Source: an uncultured Asticcacaulis sp. (lineage in GTDB: Bacteria; Pseudomonadota; Alphaproteobacteria; Caulobacterales; Caulobacteraceae). From it: DNA of 53,786 bases. Positions 43,038 to 52,341 of the stretch are shown here, piece after piece; position 1 is the stretch's first letter, and each line of letters begins with the position of its first letter. The stretch spans positions 1 through 53,786 of the forward strand of contig CAMLIY010000002.1 in NCBI GenBank assembly GCA_946480125.1, in the 5' to 3' direction. The notes beneath the pieces are model-generated. The model worked only from the letters and a program-made list of their open reading frames with translations. It searched no databases and had not been told where the DNA came from. Made by a program: the position numbers and the translations under genes.

Positions 43038-43862
43038 ATGCATCTTCAGGATCGCTGGAAACGTATCATCGACGAATTGAACAGCGATCGCGTTACGTCT
43101 GTAGAGGAACTGACCGAACGGCTGGGTGTATCTCCGGCGACCATCCGACGGGATCTGAACGAACTGCACGAACTGGGTCATCTGCTGCGGGTACGGGGCG
43201 GCGCCACGCGCGCCGACAGCACGATCCAGAACCCACGCGCCGGTGACGAACGCCGCAGCGGACTGACCGGGCAATCGGCTTTCGCCGACAGCGTGATCAC
43301 CAACGCAGCCGCCAAACGCGCCATCGCCCGCCTGGCCCTCAGCTATATTACGCCCGGCCTGTCGATGATCATCGATGGCGGCACCACCACCTTCATGATG
43401 GCCTCGATGATGGCCGATGAGCCCTATCATGTCCTGACCACCTCGGTGCCGATCCTGCAATGCCTGTTCGAGCGTCCGCGTATCAAGGTGACGGTGCCGG
43501 GCGGCGAGCTGTTCCGCGACCAGAGCATTATACTCAATCCTTATGATGACGGCATCCTTCAGCATTTCGCGGCCCAGCGCATGTTCATCGGTTGTCAGGC
43601 GCTGACACGAAACGGCCTGTTGCAGACCGATACGTTACTGGTGCAATCGGAGCGCCGGCTGATGGAACGCGCCAGCGAAGTCATCGTCCTGGCTGATTCC
43701 AGCAAGATCGATGCGCCGGCGTCGCTGTCCGTCTGTCCGCTCAAAGAAATCGACGTGCTGATCACCGATGAAAACATCGATCCGACCGCCGTCCGCTGGT
43801 TGAACGCGCACGATATCGAGGTGCGTATCGCCAGGATCGAAGATAATGCCGCCGCGGCTTAA
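43038..43862 (+). CDS. DeoR family regulator, probable rhamnose/pectin regulator
   Basis: 274 residues. The N-terminal helix-turn-helix (about 5-60) includes [25 protein letters not shown], the DeoR signature, followed by the GGATR motif. The rest is the DeoR sugar-phosphate sensor domain ([36 protein letters not shown]). DeoR repressors usually bind phosphorylated sugar intermediates, so rhamnulose 1-phosphate is a reasonable inducer. It is the only pathway regulator in the pectin half of the window, which makes it the prime candidate to read the TTGATC-N6-GATCAA boxes. The tail overlaps rhaM by 4 bp, convergently. Confidence 0.9.
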   Translation: MHLQDRWKRIIDELNSDRVTSVEELTERLGVSPATIRRDLNELHELGHLLRVRGGATRADSTIQNPRAGDERRSGLTGQSAFADSVITNAAAKRAIARLALSYITPGLSMIIDGGTTTFMMASMMADEPYHVLTTSVPILQCLFERPRIKVTVPGGELFRDQSIILNPYDDGILQHFAAQRMFIGCQALTRNGLLQTDTLLVQSERRLMERASEVIVLADSSKIDAPASLSVCPLKEIDVLITDENIDPTAVRWLNAHDIEVRIARIEDNAAAA

Positions 43863-44173
43863 GCCATGTGAAAAACCGGCGTCAGGCTGGTTTGCTGCGG
43901 CGAATTGTCCGGATTAGTCAGCATGATGTCGGCCATGTAGGCCCACCATTTCTTCATGACCGGGTGATCCGGCAAGGCATCCATGCCGTGTGTGTCCGTG
44001 CGCTTCAGTACGCCGAACAGAGTCAGGGTCGTCTCATCGAGAAAGATCGAATAGTCGGACACGCCCGCGTCATGCAGCAGGTCCGACAGTTCTGGCCAGA
44101 TTTCGTCATGACGGCGTTTATATTCAGCCTCGAAGCCGGGCTTGAGCTGCATGGTGAAGGCGATGGTTTCCAT
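43859..44173 (-). CDS. rhaM: L-rhamnose mutarotase
   Basis: 104 residues, the usual RhaM length, without a signal peptide. Family features are the N-terminal [25 protein letters not shown] with the active-site His, then [15 protein letters not shown] and the Trp pair in [12 protein letters not shown]. It interconverts L-rhamnopyranose anomers in the cytoplasm to feed the isomerase. The start is 8 bp after the stop of the rhamnogalacturonan acetylesterase gene, so the two form one short operon controlled from the divergent region at 45.4-45.6 kb. Confidence 0.95.
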   Translation of the reverse strand: METIAFTMQLKPGFEAEYKRRHDEIWPELSDLLHDAGVSDYSIFLDETTLTLFGVLKRTDTHGMDALPDHPVMKKWWAYMADIMLTNPDNSPQQTSLTPVFHMA

Positions 44174-44181
44174 GTTAAGTC

Positions 44182-45444
44182 CTATTTAACGGGTGTGGGC
44201 TCGGCCTTCTGATCGATCTGGACGCGCATCTGCGGCCAGTCGGCAGGCGTTATGACAAAAGCATGCGGATCGCCTGGCTGTTCCGCAGAGCACGCCGGCA
44301 AATCGGCGGCGGCCGCGATTTTCAGGTCTGGCATCTTCGCCAGATCATGCGCCACAAAACAGGCGATCATATAGGCGCCATAGGCGTTGTGGTGTGTCTT
44401 TTCACGGTTATGATCGGCGAAGGCGAGTGGCGCCAGTTCGGGTCCCAAAGCCTCATAAAACTGAGTGGTCTGCCGTGTGAGATCGATCAACGGCACATTC
44501 AGGCGCGCGGCGGTGGCGCGCACGGCGTCATCATAACCGGCGTGGCTGTTTTCGATCCGCCCCCCTTTGAAAGTGCGGCGCGCCACCGGCGTTACCAGAA
44601 CCGGCAGGCCGCCGCGCTGACGGACATCGGCGACGAAGGCGGCGAGATAGGCCGGATAGCCTTGCTCAGGTGCGGCATAGGTACGCGGCCACTGTTTCTT
44701 TTCGTCATTGTGGCCGAACTGGATCAGCACCACATCGTTGGGCCTGACCTCGCTCATCACCTTGTCCCAGCGCAGCGAGGTCAGGAACGACTTCATCGTT
44801 TCGCCGCTGCGGGCATGATTGGCAACCGACACATCCGGGCCGAGGAAGCGTGGCAGCATCTGGCCCCAGCTGGCATAGTCGCCGCCCACCTGATCGGTAA
44901 CGGTGGAATCTCCCGCCAGCAAAATGCGACGCGCCGTTACGGGCCGAACCGTGAGCGAATCAAACGCGGGTTTTTCACCGGAAACCGTCAGGGTTAACTG
45001 ATCATCCCAATTATAATCGGTGGCGTCGCTGCCGCGCAGTCGCACCTGCGGCGCAGACGGGTCGGTCTCCTGCTGCATCAAGCTTGTGTCGCGGACATTG
45101 ACAGTGAAGGTCAGGGTGCGCGTCTCTCCCGCTTCTAACACAACCGGCCCCGCCATCAGCCGGCGATCCTCGGCCCAGACCGAGGTGCGGCTGGCCTCAT
45201 GCCCCCCCACAGTCAACGACACACGATAATCACCGGGCACGGCGCGCAGCGAGAAGGCGCGCGCGTGACCGGGCAAAGTGACAAAACCATAACCCCGCGC
45301 AGCATTGTAGACCGTATTGGCCTGAACGGTGGCGTCAGTGCCTGAAAAGGTAAAGGTTTGTGCCGAAGCTGGCATTGTGCCGCCTATTATCAGCCCCATG
45401 ACGAGCGCCAGGGATTTGAGATTGCACTGATCGATGTTGATCAA
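44182..45444 (-). CDS. Secreted rhamnogalacturonan acetylesterase (SGNH)
   Basis: 420 residues if the TTG at 45444 is used. This is the only canonical-type start that keeps the Lys before the hydrophobic signal core ([11 protein letters not shown] to ASAQ); the internal ATG at 45399 would leave a leader without positive charge. An N-terminal beta domain (about 30-165) precedes the SGNH hydrolase: [11 protein letters not shown] (Ser180), [16 protein letters not shown] and the closing [13 protein letters not shown]. This is the pattern of CE12-type RGAE/YesT enzymes that deacetylate RG-I. It forms an operon with rhaM. A regulatory box overlaps the first six codons. Confidence 0.88.
   Translation of the reverse strand: MINIDQCNLKSLALVMGLIIGGTMPASAQTFTFSGTDATVQANTVYNAARGYGFVTLPGHARAFSLRAVPGDYRVSLTVGGHEASRTSVWAEDRRLMAGPVVLEAGETRTLTFTVNVRDTSLMQQETDPSAPQVRLRGSDATDYNWDDQLTLTVSGEKPAFDSLTVRPVTARRILLAGDSTVTDQVGGDYASWGQMLPRFLGPDVSVANHARSGETMKSFLTSLRWDKVMSEVRPNDVVLIQFGHNDEKKQWPRTYAAPEQGYPAYLAAFVADVRQRGGLPVLVTPVARRTFKGGRIENSHAGYDDAVRATAARLNVPLIDLTRQTTQFYEALGPELAPLAFADHNREKTHHNAYGAYMIACFVAHDLAKMPDLKIAAAADLPACSAEQPGDPHAFVITPADWPQMRVQIDQKAEPTPVK
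45427..45444. promoter_or_regulatory. Pectin/rhamnose box in the RGAE / GH43-GH35 divergent region
   Basis: CTGATC-GATGTT-GATCAA matches 11 of 12 arm positions. It covers the presumed TTG start and first codons of the acetylesterase gene and lies 124 bp before the GH43-GH35 start. Binding here could block the start region of one gene and the promoter of the other. Confidence 0.6.
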
Positions 45445-45568
45445 TTTGTGACCGCTCCGTGTGTTTCGAGGCGTAATTTTGATTGATTTTGATATTTTTC
45501 ATTGATATCCCCGTCTGTCAATGGCAAATTCCAGACTGACAATAATAGGAAACAGGGGAGAATTAAGG

Positions 45569-48500
45569 GTGAAAGCAGGTCTGCGCCACTCAATTTGTGC
45601 GAGCGCGGTGGTCCTGACCGCCCTGTCGACAAGCGCATGGGCCAAACCTCAAGCCCACACCCCACCCCCTGCCCAAAACCCGACTCCGCCTGCGACCCAG
45701 AGCGGCGACGCCTTCATGGATACGATGGGCCTGACAAGCCAGAAGGCCGTCACCACCGCTACCGGTGCCCCCCGAATTGCCGTTGCGACCGTGCGCGGCG
45801 AAACCACCTGGCTGATGTCGGCCTTCAATTCGACCTCGGAAAACACTCTCAGCCTGTTTTCGTCCTATGACGGCAAGACCTTCACCTCGCTGGCCTCCGA
45901 AGCTTACACACCACCCTCGGGCCTTTTGCGCGATCCGTCGATCCTCCATGCCGCCGATGGCAATTACTATGTCGTCTATACCACCGGCTGGAGCACGCCC
46001 ACCTTTGGCATTGCCCGCAGTCATGACCTGCGCCATTGGGACCATCTGACGGACATCACGCTCGATATGCCTGGCCTGACAAATAGCTGGGCGCCGGAAT
46101 GGTTTCAGGACACAGACGGCACCGTCTCTGTTGTCATATCCCTGTCGAAAGGCGGCACGAAAGGCCCGTTCACCCCCTATGTCATGACGGCCACCGATGC
46201 CAGCCTGACGCATTTCTCCGCCCCGCAGGCCATGCAGGGTCTGGGCAATAATCATATTGATACCTTCCCCATCAAGATCGGCGACCGCTACATCGTCATC
46301 ACCAAGAACGAGACAACCAAGACCCTGGAGCGCGCCTGGGCCAAGAGCCTGACCGGTCCGTGGACCATCGACCGCACCGGCGACTGGGCCCGCTGGGGTG
46401 ACTGGATCGAAGGTCCCGCCCTGACACCGATCAAGAACGCCGACGGAAAAGACGGCTGGCGGATCTATTTCGACGACTATCGCGGCAAGCGCTACTGGTA
46501 TTCCGACAGTTTCGACGGCCTCGACACCTGGACGCCAAAACAGGAACTGGGTGGCGTCTCCGGCGCGGTGCGCCATTTCACCGTCATCCGTGAAGCCACC
46601 GCCACGGTCGAGGCGGCTATGACACCGGAAGCGAAACCCGCCGCTGTGACGTGGGACCGCCACTCCCTGATGATCGACGGCAAACGCGTCATGATCTGGT
46701 CGGGCGAATTCCAGCCGTTCCGCCTGCCTTCGCCATCGCTGTGGCGCGATGTGCTGCAAAAGATGAAGGCGACCGGCTACAATGCCGTGACGCTTTACAT
46801 CGACTGGGGCTATCATAGTGCCGAGCAAGGCCAGTATGATTTCTCCGGGGTGCGCAATGTCGAGCGCGCCATCCAGATGGCCGAGGACGAAGGGCTTTAC
46901 GTCATTATCCGGCCCGGCCCCTACGTCAATGCCGAGCTGACCATGGGCGGCTTCCCCGGCTGGCTGGCGCGCCAAAAGGCCGTGGCGCGTACCGACGATC
47001 CGGAATACCTGAAAGCCGTCGATGAATGGCAGACCCAGATCGACGCCATCATCGCCCGCCACCAGATCACCACCGGCGGCGGTAAGATTATCGCCTACCA
47101 GATCGAGAACGAGCTGGGCGACACCTCGCCCTCCCGCCAGCGCTATATGCAATACCTGGCCGACAAGGTTCATGCCGACGGCATCACCGTGCCTTTGTTC
47201 CATAACTCCGCCGGCCGCCTGCCCAACTGGACACCGCCCTCATCCACCGCCTCTTTTGCCGTGCCTGGCCCAACCGATCTGTACGCCTTTGACGGTTATC
47301 CCGGTGGCGGCTGCAATGGCACGCGCGAGATCGGCAAGCCGAACCCGGTGCCGAACTGGGGGATGTATGGCGACACCACGCCCGCCAAGGACGGCATCGT
47401 CAAGGCCGGCGCACTGGCCTCGCCCCATACACCGGGCTTTTCCGCCGAGATCGGTGGCGGCTGGTTCGATTTCTGGGGCAGTCAGGGCACTTACGATTGC
47501 ACCTCACAACGGGTCGGTTCTGAATATGTCCGCACCACCTTTGGCTCCAGCCTGATCAACGGCCTGTCGATCCACAGCGTCTATATGGCGTTTGGCGGCA
47601 CCTCATGGGGCTGGCTGCCGGCCAGTGTCGTCTATACCTCCTATGACTATGGCGCGGGTATAGATGAAGCCCGCCGCATCCGCCCGAAGCAGATGACCTT
47701 CAAGCAACTGGGCCAGTTCGTCCAGGCCGCCGAACCGCTTCTGGCCAATCTCGACAAGGGCGCGCTGCTCACCAGCGACAATCCGCGCGTCAAGCTTTAC
47801 CATGATATTGGCGCGGGCGGCGAAGGCGAGCTGATCTTCGCCATCCATGATCCGTCTAACGCCACCACAAACGATACCTTCGGTTTCGACCTGAAAACGC
47901 AGGACGGCAGCTATCACGTCAAAAGCCAGCTTAACGGTCAGGATGGCAAGCTGCTGCTGGCCAATTACCCACTGGAACGCCAGCATCTGGTCTATACGAC
48001 CTCAGATACCCAGACTCATTTCCGTCAGGGCGCACGCGATGTCGCCCTGCTATATGGCCGTGCCGGTGAAGCGGGTGAAACCGTTCTGCGTTATGCCAAA
48101 AAGCCGAAGATCGAAGTATTGAAAGGCGTCGTTTCCAGCGATTATGACGCCAAGACCGGCAACCTGAAGCTCAGCTATACCCACAAAGGTTATAGCCTGA
48201 TCCGCATCAGCGCGCCCGGTCAGGCGCCGCTGCTGTTATTCTTCGCCGATGATGCCACCGCCCAGCAATTCTGGCTCCTCGACACAGCCAAAGGCCGCGT
48301 CCTGGCGCGTTCACAATCCCTCATCCGTTCAGCCAGCTTCGATTCCGCCGATGAACCCGACCTGCTACGCATCAAGGGCGATGTCTCGGCTTCGGATGAC
48401 GGCACAATCGATATTTGGTTTGATCAGCCTGTTGCCGGAATTGACGTCAATGGAGCCGGCCTGGGCCTTGCAAAATCCAATACCGGACTCCACGGCTTCG

Positions 48501-49549
48501 GCATCCAGCTTCCAATTGCGGTCACGCCGCCCGACCTGATGACGCTGAAATGGCAGCGCCGCAACGGTTCTCCCGAAGCCGATCCGGCGTTCGACGACAG
48601 CCAGTGGCGCAAGACGGATGCTACGGTCTCCACCGCCACAAAAGCCACACAGCCGCCAGCCGGTCAGCCTGTGCTCGATATGAGCCAGTACGGTTTCCAT
48701 CATGGCGACGTCTGGTATCGCGGTCATTTCAAGGCCACCGCCAAGCTGGATCACATCGATTTCAACTATGGCGGCGGCGGCGCCGGCATGATGCAGGTCT
48801 GGCTCGACGGCCATTTCCTTGGTCAGGGCGAAATCCCCGCCGGCAAGGCAAGGCCGCAGACCACCGCCAAGGCATCATTCAGCCTGCCCGCGCTAACCGC
48901 CGGCGATCACCTGATCTCTGTCATGGTGCGCAACAATTCTCATAACTGGGATCTGGCCGCCGATGACGAGCACAAGGAAGCCCGCGGCCTGATCAGCGCT
49001 ACGTTCTCAACCCCGACGCCGATCTCGTGGAAGATCCAGGGCAATCGCGGCGGCGAACATATCACCGACCTGGTGCGCGGCCCGATGAACAATGGCGGCC
49101 TCTACGGCGAGCGCGAAGGCTGGTATCTGCCCGCCAAGACATCGGATACCGGCTGGACACAAGCCACCCCGACCGACGCGCCGCCGGCGCCCGGCACCTA
49201 TTGGCTGCGCACGCAAGTGCCGCTCGACCTGCCGAAAGATCACGACGTGCAACTGGCCTTGCAAATCGGCGATCCGGCAAAACCGCAGTCCGATCATGTC
49301 AACCGCGCCCTGATCTTCGTCAATGGCTGGCACATGGGCAATTTCGCCGCCAATATCGGCCCCCAGCACGTCTTCGTCATTCCGCCCGGCATCCTCAACG
49401 CCAATGGCGACAATACCCTTACCCTGGCCGTGACCTCTGACGGCCAGCCGCAAAATGCCCTTGAGCCGGTCAAGCTCGTCGTGCTCGCCAATGTGCGCGG
49501 CGGCGTGCCGGTCACTTCCGTTCCCTCCCCCTCCAGTACCCAGCGTTAA
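45569..49549 (+). CDS. Secreted GH43-like / GH35 beta-galactosidase fusion
   Basis: 1326 residues from the GTG at 45569, chosen for its GGGGAG ribosome site and clean signal peptide (VKAGLRHSICAS to SAWA); an ATG at 45521 lacks both. A Pro-rich linker leads to a five-bladed-propeller GH43-like domain (about 45-350: LRDPSILHAADGNYYVVYTT, SWAPEWFQDTDG, HIDTFPIKIGDRYIV). From about 357 comes a GH35 TIM barrel (MIWSGEFQPFRLP, IIRPGPYVNAE, acid/base QIENELG near 511, likely nucleophile FSAEIGGGW near 625). C-terminal galactose-binding jelly rolls follow. Both activities suit galactan and arabinogalactan side chains of RG-I. The joined pair is unusual. Confidence 0.9.
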   Translation: MKAGLRHSICASAVVLTALSTSAWAKPQAHTPPPAQNPTPPATQSGDAFMDTMGLTSQKAVTTATGAPRIAVATVRGETTWLMSAFNSTSENTLSLFSSYDGKTFTSLASEAYTPPSGLLRDPSILHAADGNYYVVYTTGWSTPTFGIARSHDLRHWDHLTDITLDMPGLTNSWAPEWFQDTDGTVSVVISLSKGGTKGPFTPYVMTATDASLTHFSAPQAMQGLGNNHIDTFPIKIGDRYIVITKNETTKTLERAWAKSLTGPWTIDRTGDWARWGDWIEGPALTPIKNADGKDGWRIYFDDYRGKRYWYSDSFDGLDTWTPKQELGGVSGAVRHFTVIREATATVEAAMTPEAKPAAVTWDRHSLMIDGKRVMIWSGEFQPFRLPSPSLWRDVLQKMKATGYNAVTLYIDWGYHSAEQGQYDFSGVRNVERAIQMAEDEGLYVIIRPGPYVNAELTMGGFPGWLARQKAVARTDDPEYLKAVDEWQTQIDAIIARHQITTGGGKIIAYQIENELGDTSPSRQRYMQYLADKVHADGITVPLFHNSAGRLPNWTPPSSTASFAVPGPTDLYAFDGYPGGGCNGTREIGKPNPVPNWGMYGDTTPAKDGIVKAGALASPHTPGFSAEIGGGWFDFWGSQGTYDCTSQRVGSEYVRTTFGSSLINGLSIHSVYMAFGGTSWGWLPASVVYTSYDYGAGIDEARRIRPKQMTFKQLGQFVQAAEPLLANLDKGALLTSDNPRVKLYHDIGAGGEGELIFAIHDPSNATTNDTFGFDLKTQDGSYHVKSQLNGQDGKLLLANYPLERQHLVYTTSDTQTHFRQGARDVALLYGRAGEAGETVLRYAKKPKIEVLKGVVSSDYDAKTGNLKLSYTHKGYSLIRISAPGQAPLLLFFADDATAQQFWLLDTAKGRVLARSQSLIRSASFDSADEPDLLRIKGDVSASDDGTIDIWFDQPVAGIDVNGAGLGLAKSNTGLHGFGIQLPIAVTPPDLMTLKWQRRNGSPEADPAFDDSQWRKTDATVSTATKATQPPAGQPVLDMSQYGFHHGDVWYRGHFKATAKLDHIDFNYGGGGAGMMQVWLDGHFLGQGEIPAGKARPQTTAKASFSLPALTAGDHLISVMVRNNSHNWDLAADDEHKEARGLISATFSTPTPISWKIQGNRGGEHITDLVRGPMNNGGLYGEREGWYLPAKTSDTGWTQATPTDAPPAPGTYWLRTQVPLDLPKDHDVQLALQIGDPAKPQSDHVNRALIFVNGWHMGNFAANIGPQHVFVIPPGILNANGDNTLTLAVTSDGQPQNALEPVKLVVLANVRGGVPVTSVPSPSSTQR

Positions 49550-49564
49550 GCGCCAAGGCCTTCC

Positions 49565-50728
49565 ATGAACAACCAGATCCTTAAACCCACCGATCCTTTT
49601 CGCCTGCCAGACCTGCTGCGGCACCATACCGCCGGGCTCGACGCCGACCGTAACGACTACCGCACGGCCATTGACCGGCTGATCGACAATCTGGTCAATA
49701 TCGAGGATGAGACCGGCGAATTTCTGCTGCGCCTCGAAGATGGCCGGGTCATCGACACCAAGGGCTGGCACGGTTTTGAATGGACGCAGGGCGTCGGTCT
49801 TTACGGCATGTACAAGCACTGGGAACTGACCGGCGATCCCAAGGCCTGGGATATCATGATCAAATGGTTCGAGGATCGCTTCAAGGAAGGCATGCCGTCG
49901 CGTAATATCAATACGGTGGCGCCCTTCCTGACCCTGGCCTACCTTTATGAGCGCACCGGCAACCGCATGTATCTGCCCTATCTCGATGTCTGGGGCGAGT
50001 GGGTCTATAATGATCTGCCGCGCACCGAAGAGGGTGGCTTCCAGCACATCGTCTATAATTCGGTCAATGATCAGCAATTGTGGGACGACACCCTGATGAT
50101 GTCGGTCCTGCCGCTGGCCAAGATCGGCCTGCTTTTGGGCCGCCCGCACTATGTCGAAGAGGCCAAGCGCCAGTTCCTCATCCACATCAAATACCTGACC
50201 GATCGCAAGACCGGCCTGTGGTTCCATGGCTGGACCTTCGACGGCCGGCACAATTTCGCCGAAGCCCTGTGGGGCCGCGGCAATTCCTGGGTGACGATCG
50301 TCATTCCGGAATTTATCGAACTGCTCAACCTGCCCAAGGACGATGTGCTGCGCACCTTCCTGATCGATACGCTTGAAGCCCAGGTCAAAACCCTGGCCAA
50401 GGTTCAGGCGCCATCGGGCCTGTGGCGTACCATACTCGATGATGAAACCTCCTACGAAGAAGCCGCCGCCTCGGCCGGCTTCGCCTACGGCATCCTGAAA
50501 GCGGTGCGTAAGGGCTATATCTCGCGCGACTATGAAGCCATCGGCGTGCGCGGCGCCAAGGCCGTGCGCGACCATATCTCTGCCGAGGGCGAACTGACCC
50601 AGGTGTCGTTCGGCACGCCGGTGTTCAATTCGATTCAGGAGTATAAGGATATTCCCCTGACCTCGATGCCGTTCGGCCAGGCCATGGCCCTTCTGGCCAT
50701 GGGTGAATTCATGTATCGCTTTATTTAA
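49565..50728 (+). CDS. GH105 unsaturated rhamnogalacturonyl hydrolase
   Basis: 387 residues without a signal peptide, so cytoplasmic, close in length to YteR. The (alpha/alpha)6-barrel motifs GFEWTQGVGLYGMYKHWELTGD, WDDTLMMSVLPLAKIG (general-acid Asp region) and FDGRHNFAEALWGRGNSW match GH105. It hydrates the double bond of the terminal unsaturated galacturonate left by lyases and so frees rhamnose or shorter oligosaccharides. It follows the GH43-GH35 fusion by 15 bp and precedes the importer by 29 bp, giving a galactan-trimming, import and unsaturated-oligosaccharide-cleavage operon. Confidence 0.92.
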   Translation: MNNQILKPTDPFRLPDLLRHHTAGLDADRNDYRTAIDRLIDNLVNIEDETGEFLLRLEDGRVIDTKGWHGFEWTQGVGLYGMYKHWELTGDPKAWDIMIKWFEDRFKEGMPSRNINTVAPFLTLAYLYERTGNRMYLPYLDVWGEWVYNDLPRTEEGGFQHIVYNSVNDQQLWDDTLMMSVLPLAKIGLLLGRPHYVEEAKRQFLIHIKYLTDRKTGLWFHGWTFDGRHNFAEALWGRGNSWVTIVIPEFIELLNLPKDDVLRTFLIDTLEAQVKTLAKVQAPSGLWRTILDDETSYEEAAASAGFAYGILKAVRKGYISRDYEAIGVRGAKAVRDHISAEGELTQVSFGTPVFNSIQEYKDIPLTSMPFGQAMALLAMGEFMYRFI

Positions 50729-50757
50729 ACAGTAAAAAACGCAGGCAGGTAAACGAG

Positions 50758-52341
50758 TTGTCAGATTCATCCAACAAGACCGAAACACGCCCGGAACGCA
50801 AGACGGGGTGGCTGAACTACTGGGGCTGGGGTGCTGGCGATCTGGTCGGCGCCGGCATCACGGCGGTGACGTCCGGGTGGATGATCTATTTCTACACCAC
50901 CTTCTGCGACATCAATATTGCGGATGCCGGCGGCATTTTCGCCATTTCACGCTTCTTCGATGCCTTTACCTGTCCGCTGATCGGCTACATATCCGACAAT
51001 CTGCGCCATACCTGGATCGGGCGCAAAATCGGCCGGCGCAAGATATTCCTGCTGATCGCCATACCGCTGCTGCCGTCGTTCGCCCTGATGTGGGCGTCCG
51101 GGCACACCTTTTACTATTACCTTTTCTCGTACCTGTTCTTTGAACTGATCTATAATTTCGTACTCATTCCGTGGGAAACCCTGCCGGCGGAAATGAGCAA
51201 GAATTATAAGGTGAAGGCCAGCTTCGCCGGCGCGCGTATCTTGTGCGCCCAGGCCTCCGCCGTGCTGGCCTCATATTTACCGACCCTGATCATCAACCAT
51301 CTGGGCAAGGATTCGGCCGGCACCTTCCTGATCAACGGCGCCATCTTCGGCGGACTGGCCTCGCTGGTCATCATCCTGTCGGTCATTTTCACTTGGGAAC
51401 GCCCCTATACTGAAGCGGAAAAGCTGATCCGTCCGGCCCCGCTGAACGCGGCCCGCGCCCTCCTGATCCCTTTAAATATGTTCCGCGATCTGTTCTCGAC
51501 CCTGCGGATTCGCGCCTTCCGCCAGCACCTGGCCATCTATCTCGGCGGCTATATCTCTCAGGATGTTTTCAACGCCGCCTTCGCCATCTTCGTGGCCGCC
51601 GTAATGATGGGGTCCACCCTGATCATCTCACAGATGATGACTACCATGTATATCGTGCAGTTTATCTCGGTCATAATTGCTATCCGCGTCGTCATGAAGG
51701 CCGGTCCAACCCGTGCCTATGCCATGGCCATCACTGCCTTCATCGCCGCCTGCCTGCTGTGCTACGCCTTCTTCCTGCATCGGCCGGCTGGTTTCGGGGA
51801 AGCGATCACGGGCATAGAGCACAATATCTTCGCCGGTTTCGGCCAGGTATCCCCCATCGTGCTGTTCTGGCTGTTCGTGCCGGTCATCCTGGCCGGACTA
51901 GGCCGGGGCACGCTGAATTTCGTGCCGTGGAGCGTCTATAATTACCTGCCCGATGTTGATGAAGCCGTTACCGGTCAGCGACGTGAAGGCATCTTTGCCG
52001 GGGTTATGACACTCGTGCGCAAGCTGTCACAGGCGGCCGCCATCTGGGGGACAAGCACACTGATCGGCATGGGCGGCTATGTCAGCGGTGCGGCCACCCA
52101 GACACCACACGCGCTGCATGTGCTGGTGCTTGTCATGGTCGTCGGGCCGATCGTGGTCATGCTGCTGGGCCTGATTGTGGCGCTGAAGTTCCGCCTGAAC
52201 GGCCGCACACACGCTATCCTGATGGATGAGATCGAACGCCTGCGCGATGGTGCAACATCGGCCGCCACGCCTGAAAGCCAGACAGTCGTTGAAGACCTCA
52301 CCGGCTGGAAATATGCCACGCTTTGGGGGCGCGGGCGTTAG
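50758..52341 (+). CDS. MFS sugar transporter, glycoside-pentoside-hexuronide (GPH) type
   Basis: 527 residues starting with TTG; no ATG or GTG is available before the first membrane helix, and CAGGCAGGT lies just upstream. Twelve hydrophobic segments are visible, with GPH hallmarks early on (WGWGAGDLVGAGI, RFFDAFTCPLIGYISDN, GRRKIFLLIAIPLLPSF). The family symports glycosides or hexuronides with protons or sodium. After GH105 in the operon, the most likely cargo is short unsaturated RG-I oligosaccharides or rhamnose crossing the inner membrane. The stop overlaps that of the convergent GH28 gene by 3 bp. Confidence 0.9.
   Translation: MSDSSNKTETRPERKTGWLNYWGWGAGDLVGAGITAVTSGWMIYFYTTFCDINIADAGGIFAISRFFDAFTCPLIGYISDNLRHTWIGRKIGRRKIFLLIAIPLLPSFALMWASGHTFYYYLFSYLFFELIYNFVLIPWETLPAEMSKNYKVKASFAGARILCAQASAVLASYLPTLIINHLGKDSAGTFLINGAIFGGLASLVIILSVIFTWERPYTEAEKLIRPAPLNAARALLIPLNMFRDLFSTLRIRAFRQHLAIYLGGYISQDVFNAAFAIFVAAVMMGSTLIISQMMTTMYIVQFISVIIAIRVVMKAGPTRAYAMAITAFIAACLLCYAFFLHRPAGFGEAITGIEHNIFAGFGQVSPIVLFWLFVPVILAGLGRGTLNFVPWSVYNYLPDVDEAVTGQRREGIFAGVMTLVRKLSQAAAIWGTSTLIGMGGYVSGAATQTPHALHVLVLVMVVGPIVVMLLGLIVALKFRLNGRTHAILMDEIERLRDGATSAATPESQTVVEDLTGWKYATLWGRGR

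Noticed and set aside
45590..47203. 537-aa open frame antisense to the GH43-GH35 fusion
   Set aside because: Shadow of a confident gene, with no family features.
49007..50788. 593-aa open frame antisense to GH35/GH105
   Set aside because: It spans two real genes on the other strand and has no domain or ribosome site.
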